Source: CAMCXT01 sp046302715 (GTDB taxonomy: Bacteria; Bacteroidota; Bacteroidia; M30B66). From it: DNA of 8,663 nt. A model generated the notes under the pieces. It had not been told where the DNA came from and made no database searches. It saw only the letters and a program-made list of their open reading frames with translations. The stretch is from the NCBI GenBank assembly GCA_046302715.1, contig JBKCHQ010000163.1, positions 1 to 8,663 of the forward strand, written 5' to 3'. Below, one piece after another: positions 1-5,373 of this stretch. How positions within the stretch are numbered: position 1 is the first letter of the stretch; each line of letters opens with the position of its first letter. A program made the translations under genes and the position numbers.

Positions 1-1884
1 ATTGGGGTAATTGCCCGCTGCCTCGAGATTGGTTAGCGCATTTCGGCAAACCGAGGCACTTAAACTCATCGCCGCTTGTGGAACTGGGAACACCGTAACC
101 GCTTGCTGGCTTGGCAGCGAAACGCAACCATTTTCAGTAACGACAAGCGATACGCTATAATTTCCAGGAGCATTCCAAACCACATAATGAGGCCCCGATC
201 CATTCAGATTTGGGGTGGTTGAGCCATTTACAGTCCATACAAATTGGCTGTTAGCCGCATTTGCGCTTCCCGTATAGGTGAGTGTATCGGCAATCCCTGC
301 ACAGGAAGGACTTTCGGTAGCGAATGTTGAAGTAGGTGTTGGAAATACCTCAATGTTTTGAGTAAAGGGCAGAGAGCTGCATCCAAATTCGGATACTATT
401 AAACTTACTGTTTTTATGCCTGGCGTGTTCCAGTTAATTGAAAACGGATCTGAACCGGGGCCGGGAACTGATGGGGTTCCGCCGCTGAAGCTCCAGTTAA
501 ATCCGGCAGCTGGGGTTCCCGAACCTTGGTAATCAACCGTAGCAGGTGTATTAGGGCATACATCATCCTGAAGCGTAAAATTAGCCGTAGGCGTTTCAAA
601 TACTTCTATGCTTTGTGTGGTAACAACAGATGAACAGGCCTCTGCCACCACCAGCAAGCTCACATTTTGAATGCCGCTGCTGTTAAAATTAACCGTTACT
701 GTGGGTGTTCCATTGCCCGAAGGATTTGCTGTAGTGGGGAATGTCCACTGAAATTGAGGGGCATTGCCCGTTACTCCAAGGTGTTGCAAATTGCTATTGA
801 TACCAGCGCATACTCCGGTGGGGTTAATGCTGAATTGTGAGGACGGTATGGGATTAACTTCGATTTGTTTTATCGTGTCATTGGATAAACAACCTTGAGC
901 ACTTTCAATTTGCAAAGAAACAGGAAATGTGCCTGCCTGATCCCAGCTTACCGATAATGGCCCTGGTCCATTAATGTTTCCGTTAACCAGGGTAGCATTG
1001 CCTAGATTCCAGGTATATTGTGTTCCTGCTGCCGCTGCCAAATTGTAACTTAAATTAATGCTCGAACCCATGCATAAGGAGTCGGACGAAAGCAAAGCTG
1101 CCGGCGGACGAGGATTTACGGTAATATTTTGAAGACTGGTATCGGAAATACACCCATTGATTCCGGTAACGAATAGCGCAATTTGTGGCGTTCCCGATGC
1201 ATTCCATACCACCGATGGTGTGGATGTATTGGCAGGTGGAGCCGCTATTCCGCCAGCAAAATTCCAGGTGTATGAAGCCACATCTGTAGCTACACCCTGA
1301 TAGGCGAAACCAAGCGCACTTTCGGCACATACCGTAGGCGAGGCCGCACTGAATGCCGAAATTGGACGAGGTTTGATGTTAATGTTTTGTGTACTAACAC
1401 TTGATGTACACGACCCCACTACAACATATAGACTTACGGTTTTATTTCCGGCAGCATTCCAAACTACATTTACCGAACCCGTATTGGCACCTGATATAAC
1501 CGTGGCTCCATCAAAATTCCAAACATACGTGGCACCGGTTATGGGCGTAGTAACCGAAAAAGAAACAGGGGTTTCTGCACAAGCTGAAGTCGGTAGGGTA
1601 AATGCCGAACTTGGATTGCCAACTACCTCCACTGTTAAAACTGTATCATTGGGTAAGCAACCTCCACCGCTCAGATTTAAGGTAACATTCTTAATGCCTG
1701 TGCTGTTCCAGCTTACATTTTGATCGTTGAGATTATTGGCGCTGGCAGGACTGGCTCCCGTTCCAAAATTCCATGCGATTACCGTTGCCGGATTGCTGGT
1801 ACTCACCGGAGTGGAACCTTCATAACTAATAAGCGATGTTTCGCTCAGACAAATTGGAGTTTCTACGCTGAAATTAACATCGTA
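1..1884 (-). repeat. Tandem Ig/PKD-like repeat array, seven full copies and one partial
   Basis: Protein-level repeats in the 2967-1 gene. By my alignment the units are R1 1884-1612 (91 aa), R2 1611-1363 (83), R3 1362-1105 (86), R4 1104-844 (87), R5 843-589 (85), R6 588-334 (85), R7 333-79 (85) and R8 78-1 (partial). Each starts with a short strand such as SSAF, TANF or TSTF, has Cys at unit position 11 or 12, W-x-F/L/V about 21 residues later, a second Trp about 20 further on (in V-x-W-N-x-x-G), a second Cys 17-18 after that, and ends in a linker of the form V-N/F-x-x-P. R5 has Phe in place of the second Trp. The Cys pair probably forms one disulfide per unit, as in Ig-type folds. I see no long identical DNA stretches between units, so the copies are diverged. 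Confidence 0.88.
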
Positions 1885-2967
1885 TGGTCGCTTTTGGAAA
1901 GTGAGGGTATCGATTAGAATGTATGGTGCTCCGCAGGGCAGGTTTGATGAATAGGTTACCGTACAAATGTAACGGCGAACGGCCTGTGCCGTAAGTTGAA
2001 AATCAAGCAGCGCTGAGCCGGTGGGTGTAACCGTAGGATTGAAGGAGGTATTAACCGAACCTAAATTGGGCCCCTGAAATCCTTGCCAGGTAATTGTGGG
2101 GGCTGAATATGTTGCTGCAGCTGCGCCGGTGTATGGTAGTTCAGAGTAGGTGTATTGGTAGGCCGTATTGTTTACCGAGATATCGGAACCTGCAAAGCTC
2201 GATTCAGAAGGGCAATTGGTATCGCAGGAAGGTGCTACCCCCGAAAAACTATCGCCCTGCCACATTCCTGTGCACTGCGGCTTGTTTTGAATGTGAATTT
2301 GAATGTTGTTGGTAGTTTCAAAAAGGCGAATGTAAAAGGTAGCCGTGCCCGGACAGGTTGAGAAAAAGGGCACATTGGTATAATATACAGTGAGCACACG
2401 GTTAGGCGCAGTACCCGTTGTTTGGTAGCGAATGGCATTGGGCACACCGTTGGGGTTCCAATCTTGATAGCATCCCAAAATAGCATTGTCAGGAAAATCT
2501 TCGCCTGGCGCACAATGGTCATTGGCCATGGCATTGCCGTCAAAGGAAAATAAACTAGTAGGCACATTAGGTCCCATGGAAATGAATCCATTGGGCGAAA
2601 TTCTGAAAGTAGTATAAGGAACACCGAGAAACTCAAACGTAAACCCTATGTTAAGTGTTCCACTAGGCATATCATCTGTAAGCGCAACGGCCGTTCCTGC
2701 TGGCACTCCCGGAACAAAAGGAATGTTGGACCACGAATATCCCATTACCGTAGGCGTGAATGTTCCCACCAATCCATTGATGGTGGCAGCACTGGGTGGA
2801 TTGGGATTGTGTATACCTAAGATGGTAGGTTGACAAACATACTGGTCTTGAGGCAGCAGGGTGTTAACGGATACCGTTTGTGCATTGCCCCAATTATGGA
2901 ACTGGATTATAGCACAAACTGCAAAAAAAAACAGTTTACAATAACGGTTGGTTTGCCGCGCTTTCAA
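1..2967 (-). CDS. Secreted multi-repeat Ig/PKD-like surface protein, C-terminal part beyond window
   Basis: An open frame of 989 codons runs without a stop from 2967 to the left edge, so the C-terminus is missing. There is no ATG or GTG anywhere on this strand between the stop of the upstream gene and codon 29. The TTG at 2967-2965 is chosen because it opens a good signal peptide: basic residues 2-11, hydrophobic core about 12-21, probable cleavage near NA/QT at 29-30. The first in-frame ATG (2745, residue 75) would lose it. Residues about 107-132 (GFTFEFLGVPY, then RISPNGFISMG) resemble a beta-sandwich motif common in Bacteroidota secreted proteins. Residues 362-989 are seven full Ig/PKD-like repeats and part of an eighth, each with a Cys pair and usually two Trp. 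No catalytic motif is visible. By context it is probably a T9SS-exported adhesin-like surface protein, but the sorting domain would lie outside the window. The exact function is unknown. The reading frame is constant throughout; no frameshift was seen. Confidence 0.85.
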   Translation of the reverse strand, partial: MKARQTNRYCKLFFFAVCAIIQFHNWGNAQTVSVNTLLPQDQYVCQPTILGIHNPNPPSAATINGLVGTFTPTVMGYSWSNIPFVPGVPAGTAVALTDDMPSGTLNIGFTFEFLGVPYTTFRISPNGFISMGPNVPTSLFSFDGNAMANDHCAPGEDFPDNAILGCYQDWNPNGVPNAIRYQTTGTAPNRVLTVYYTNVPFFSTCPGTATFYIRLFETTNNIQIHIQNKPQCTGMWQGDSFSGVAPSCDTNCPSESSFAGSDISVNNTAYQYTYSELPYTGAAAATYSAPTITWQGFQGPNLGSVNTSFNPTVTPTGSALLDFQLTAQAVRRYICTVTYSSNLPCGAPYILIDTLTFQKRPYDVNFSVETPICLSETSLISYEGSTPVSTSNPATVIAWNFGTGASPASANNLNDQNVSWNSTGIKNVTLNLSGGGCLPNDTVLTVEVVGNPSSAFTLPTSACAETPVSFSVTTPITGATYVWNFDGATVISGANTGSVNVVWNAAGNKTVSLYVVVGSCTSSVSTQNINIKPRPISAFSAASPTVCAESALGFAYQGVATDVASYTWNFAGGIAAPPANTSTPSVVWNASGTPQIALFVTGINGCISDTSLQNITVNPRPPAALLSSDSLCMGSSINLSYNLAAAAGTQYTWNLGNATLVNGNINGPGPLSVSWDQAGTFPVSLQIESAQGCLSNDTIKQIEVNPIPSSQFSINPTGVCAGINSNLQHLGVTGNAPQFQWTFPTTANPSGNGTPTVTVNFNSSGIQNVSLLVVAEACSSVVTTQSIEVFETPTANFTLQDDVCPNTPATVDYQGSGTPAAGFNWSFSGGTPSVPGPGSDPFSINWNTPGIKTVSLIVSEFGCSSLPFTQNIEVFPTPTSTFATESPSCAGIADTLTYTGSANAANSQFVWTVNGSTTPNLNGSGPHYVVWNAPGNYSVSLVVTENGCVSLPSQQAVTVFPVPQAAMSLSASVCRNALTNLEAAGNYPN
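2923..2931 (-). repeat. Nine-base T homopolymer inside the signal-peptide coding region
   Basis: On the coding (minus) strand, codons 13-15 of the repeat-protein gene are TTT TTT TTT, preceded by CTG and followed by GCA, giving a run of exactly nine T in the hydrophobic core of the signal peptide. A gain or loss of one base would throw the frame and abolish the protein. Such tracts are known sites of slipped-strand phase variation in other bacteria; here that is only an inference. Confidence 0.9.
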
Positions 2968-2987
2968 GTTGATTTGTTAAAAGTGCG

Positions 2988-3018
2988 TAAATTTATTAAT
3001 AATAAATCGTAATGCAAT
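2988..3018 (-). promoter_or_regulatory. Candidate Bacteroidota-type promoter for the repeat-protein gene
   Basis: The Bacteroidota consensus is TTTG near -33 and TAnnTTTG near -7. On the minus strand, ATTG (3018-3015) is followed after 19 bases by TAAATTTA (2995-2988), which matches seven of eight consensus positions in the -7 element (the last G is A). Transcription would begin near 2981, leaving a leader of only about 14 bases before the TTG start. The match is short and the region is AT-rich, so chance is a real possibility. Confidence 0.28.
2991..3007. repeat. AT-only perfect palindrome upstream of the repeat-protein gene
   Basis: ATTTATTA-A-TAATAAAT is an inverted repeat with 8-bp arms and a single central base. 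It lies 24-40 bases before the TTG start and overlaps the candidate -7 element. It could be an operator, a melting region, or chance in an AT-rich spacer. It is not followed by a T-run on the minus strand, so it does not look like an intrinsic terminator. Confidence 0.4.
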
Positions 3019-3065
3019 GAATACCGATAGGTTATTCCTTGATTAAAGAACTTGGTGTTAAAATC

Positions 3066-5360
3066 TCACTTGAGCAAAACAACTTTTTCGTAGTATCGGT
3101 GCTCGTTAAGTTCATAATCCAAAATATCAAGTACCATGGTAAAAACGCCGTCGGGTGCAATGTCTCGGCTACTTAAAATGCGTCCATCCCAGCGTTCGTT
3201 AAGGTCGGTACTTTCAAAGGCCAGATGCCCCCAGCGGTCGTAAATACGCATTCTATATTGCTTTGCGCCTTGCACTATGGGACCATACGTATCGTTAATG
3301 CCATCACCATTGGGAGTAAATGCATTGGGAATAAAAACTGCAAAATACGGCTCGATGGTAATTTTTAGTAGGGAGGAATCAATGCATCCAAATTCATTTT
3401 CGGCAATTAAAATGGCATTGAAGTTCCCCGGCCGTGTGTAGCGGTATGGTCCTGAAGGATTTTCGAGTAAGGAACCATCGCCGGGATAGAGCCAGGTATT
3501 CGTAAAGTTTTCAGATAAATCGGTAAATACAATTTCGGGGGTCAAAAAACTCTGATAGGTGGTATCGGCTACCAATAAGGCCGTTGGACTCGGATTTACT
3601 TGTATGAGTTGAGGCAGCTCCACTCTTTGTGTATCCACACAACCTATGGAATTATAGACCGTCAGTGCCACATCATAAACGCCGGGTTCGGAGTATACAT
3701 GTCGGGGTTCTTCAAGCGAGGAAGTTGTACTATCGCCAAATTCCCATAAAAATTCAGCTCCTGGCGAAAATTGAGAGGCGTTATCGAAAAAAACACGTGC
3801 CGGAGCGCAATGAACAGGATCTGCTGAGAATGAGACAGAAAGCGGTGGGTGTACGGTTATGGTTTTTTGAGCCTGATCTGAACAATGTGGGTCATTAACA
3901 TCAAGGGTTACGATATAGGTTCCCGGTTCGGGCCAGGAAATATCAATCGGGTTTTGCTGGTTTGAAGCTGTTTGGGAGGCACTACCGCTGAAGGTCCAGT
4001 TGAAAGTTGCAGGCAGTTCAAAATCCCCCGATGGACTAAAGTCAAAACTGTTATCGCTAACACATTGATCATCATCGGATATAATTGCTAAATCGATGGG
4101 ATTGTACACCGAAAGATTTACCTGACTTGTTGAAGGACAATTAGATTCGGGGTACATCGTGAGTGTTACGGTATAATTGCCTTCGGTAGGAAAAATAAAG
4201 GTTGGTTGCAGCTGTGTACTAAAGTCGCTGGTAGTATTTTCGACTCCAAAATCCCACAGGAAATTGGGAGAGGGTAAATTCTGAAGATCAACTTGTGTAT
4301 TGGTGAGTTCGGGTACAAATTCAAATTCAAGGCCTGAACACGTTGTATTGCTGGCATCCACTAAAGCGCCAGAGGGTAATAAAATAGCTGCGTCAATGGT
4401 GTAGGGTTCGCAGGGGCCAGCAATAACCAGTAGTTGAAAATCGCGTTTATTCACCGAAAGCAATACACCATTGCGATATTCGCTCACGCAAAAAGCCACC
4501 ACATGCCAGCCCAATTGTGTGGGAGAGAGGTCGATGAGGCCGGTTGTGGCATTTATCGTTATGGGCGGATTTGACAGCATAGGTGCCGTAGCCGAATAGG
4601 TAGGGGTGATAAAAGGCGCATTCGAATAAGGCGGTGGCGCAGCAGGAACAGGCATTGGCGCATTAAAGGTGCCGCCATCGTAAGGATTGCAGAGTGAGTA
4701 CACCAATTGATCGCCGTCGGGGTCGGTGGCTGAATTATCGAAGCTGGTAAGCAGGTTCTGGCATAAAATAATCGGAGGGAGATTGTTATATCTCGGACTC
4801 GAATTGCAAATATTCCAAGCAGAGCCCGGAATGTCGATGGTATATGTGGCGCCCACCTGACTGGGATTTTGAATGTTCACAATATTGGCAGGGCGGCAGC
4901 AGCGTTGGTAGGCAAGCGTTAAGCCTCCGGGGTCGAAGGGCAGGTTTACAATTTCCTGATACACTACGCCCTCAATACACACCAAACTTGCTACTTCGGG
5001 CGGTGCAGCATAACATGGATTTATGGTATTGGGATTAACGGCAAACGAGCCTTCGGCGGGAAGGTTGAGTTGAATGTCTTCGATCCATTGACCGGAGTTG
5101 GTTCTAAATACGCTTACCGTGGCCGGATTATCGAATGGAGCACCCGTAGTACCTGAACTGAAGCAATTGCGATACATGCGCAACGTAATTCTAAAGTTGC
5201 CTCCACCTAAGCAATCGTAAAACAGTTCGCCACCGATAATATGCCCGCTATGTCCCTGAACCGCAATCAGAGCGAAGAGCATAATCAGTAAACACCTTTG
5301 TTTTATTTGAGCAGAAATCTTAATAGCGCCTAAAGTAATAATCTGCCCAAAGTTAAACAT
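3066..5360 (-). CDS. PKD-domain surface protein with T9SS type B sorting domain
   Basis: 764 residues, ATG at 5360 and TGA at 3066. The signal peptide is long: an N-terminal segment with K14, K20 and R22, a hydrophobic core about 23-34, and cleavage probably near 37-39, just before HIIGGELFYDCLGG. This opening resembles the N-terminus of many Bacteroidota proteins annotated only as gliding-motility-associated; it forms a module (about 40-318) with 11 cysteines, including C154-C155, and an acidic DPDGD at 213-217. Then come four PKD/Ig-type domains, marked by W369-D-F-G, W455-T-F-S, W539-E-F-G-D-S and a degenerate W623. The tail from F676 (PNAFTPNGDG at 678-687, then IYDRWG and a terminal KVVLLK) is the type B T9SS sorting domain. 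The protein should be exported by Sec, moved across the outer membrane by T9SS and displayed or released. No enzyme motif is seen. It starts 13 bp after the 5374-7527 gene ends, so the two are probably co-transcribed. The ligand and role are unknown; adhesion or motility is an inference. Confidence 0.9.
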   Translation of the reverse strand: MFNFGQIITLGAIKISAQIKQRCLLIMLFALIAVQGHSGHIIGGELFYDCLGGGNFRITLRMYRNCFSSGTTGAPFDNPATVSVFRTNSGQWIEDIQLNLPAEGSFAVNPNTINPCYAAPPEVASLVCIEGVVYQEIVNLPFDPGGLTLAYQRCCRPANIVNIQNPSQVGATYTIDIPGSAWNICNSSPRYNNLPPIILCQNLLTSFDNSATDPDGDQLVYSLCNPYDGGTFNAPMPVPAAPPPYSNAPFITPTYSATAPMLSNPPITINATTGLIDLSPTQLGWHVVAFCVSEYRNGVLLSVNKRDFQLLVIAGPCEPYTIDAAILLPSGALVDASNTTCSGLEFEFVPELTNTQVDLQNLPSPNFLWDFGVENTTSDFSTQLQPTFIFPTEGNYTVTLTMYPESNCPSTSQVNLSVYNPIDLAIISDDDQCVSDNSFDFSPSGDFELPATFNWTFSGSASQTASNQQNPIDISWPEPGTYIVTLDVNDPHCSDQAQKTITVHPPLSVSFSADPVHCAPARVFFDNASQFSPGAEFLWEFGDSTTSSLEEPRHVYSEPGVYDVALTVYNSIGCVDTQRVELPQLIQVNPSPTALLVADTTYQSFLTPEIVFTDLSENFTNTWLYPGDGSLLENPSGPYRYTRPGNFNAILIAENEFGCIDSSLLKITIEPYFAVFIPNAFTPNGDGINDTYGPIVQGAKQYRMRIYDRWGHLAFESTDLNERWDGRILSSRDIAPDGVFTMVLDILDYELNEHRYYEKVVLLK
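3069..3335 (-). other. T9SS type B C-terminal sorting domain (gliding motility-associated CTD)
   Basis: Residues 676-764 of the 764-residue protein. Signature elements in order are FIPNAFTPNGDGIND, YRMRIYDRWG, a W-D-G segment, DGVF and the terminal beta strand KVVLLK. Known type B tails, such as that of SprB, direct passage through the T9SS outer-membrane machinery. It is the same length (89 residues) as the tail of the neighbouring 717-residue protein. Confidence 0.92.
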
Positions 5361-5373
5361 AAGCGATTATATC

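Noticed and set aside
1373..1723. Plus-strand open frame of 116 codons, and several similar ones of 60-97 codons on both strands
   Set aside because: They lie wholly inside the long minus-strand surface genes, whose frames have clear domains. The shadow translations show no domain, signal peptide or credible start context.
1..1884. CRISPR-like periodicity
   Set aside because: The period is about 255 bases and appears only in the protein pattern, with no short identical DNA repeats. It is a protein repeat array.
2235..2636. Minus-strand open frame of 133 codons
   Set aside because: It overlaps, in another frame, the repeat-protein frame that runs unbroken from 2967 to 1. Its translation shows no recognisable family.
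1..2967. Suspected frameshift or pseudogene, because no complete gene closes here
   Set aside because: The frame was followed codon by codon from the signal peptide to the left edge and stays in the same phase with no stop. It is simply cut by the window.
3035..3050. Hairpin TTCTTT-AATC-AAGGAA after the 764-residue gene as a terminator
   Set aside because: The stem is six pairs with one G-T and only one G-C, and no T-run follows it on the minus strand. It is too weak to call.
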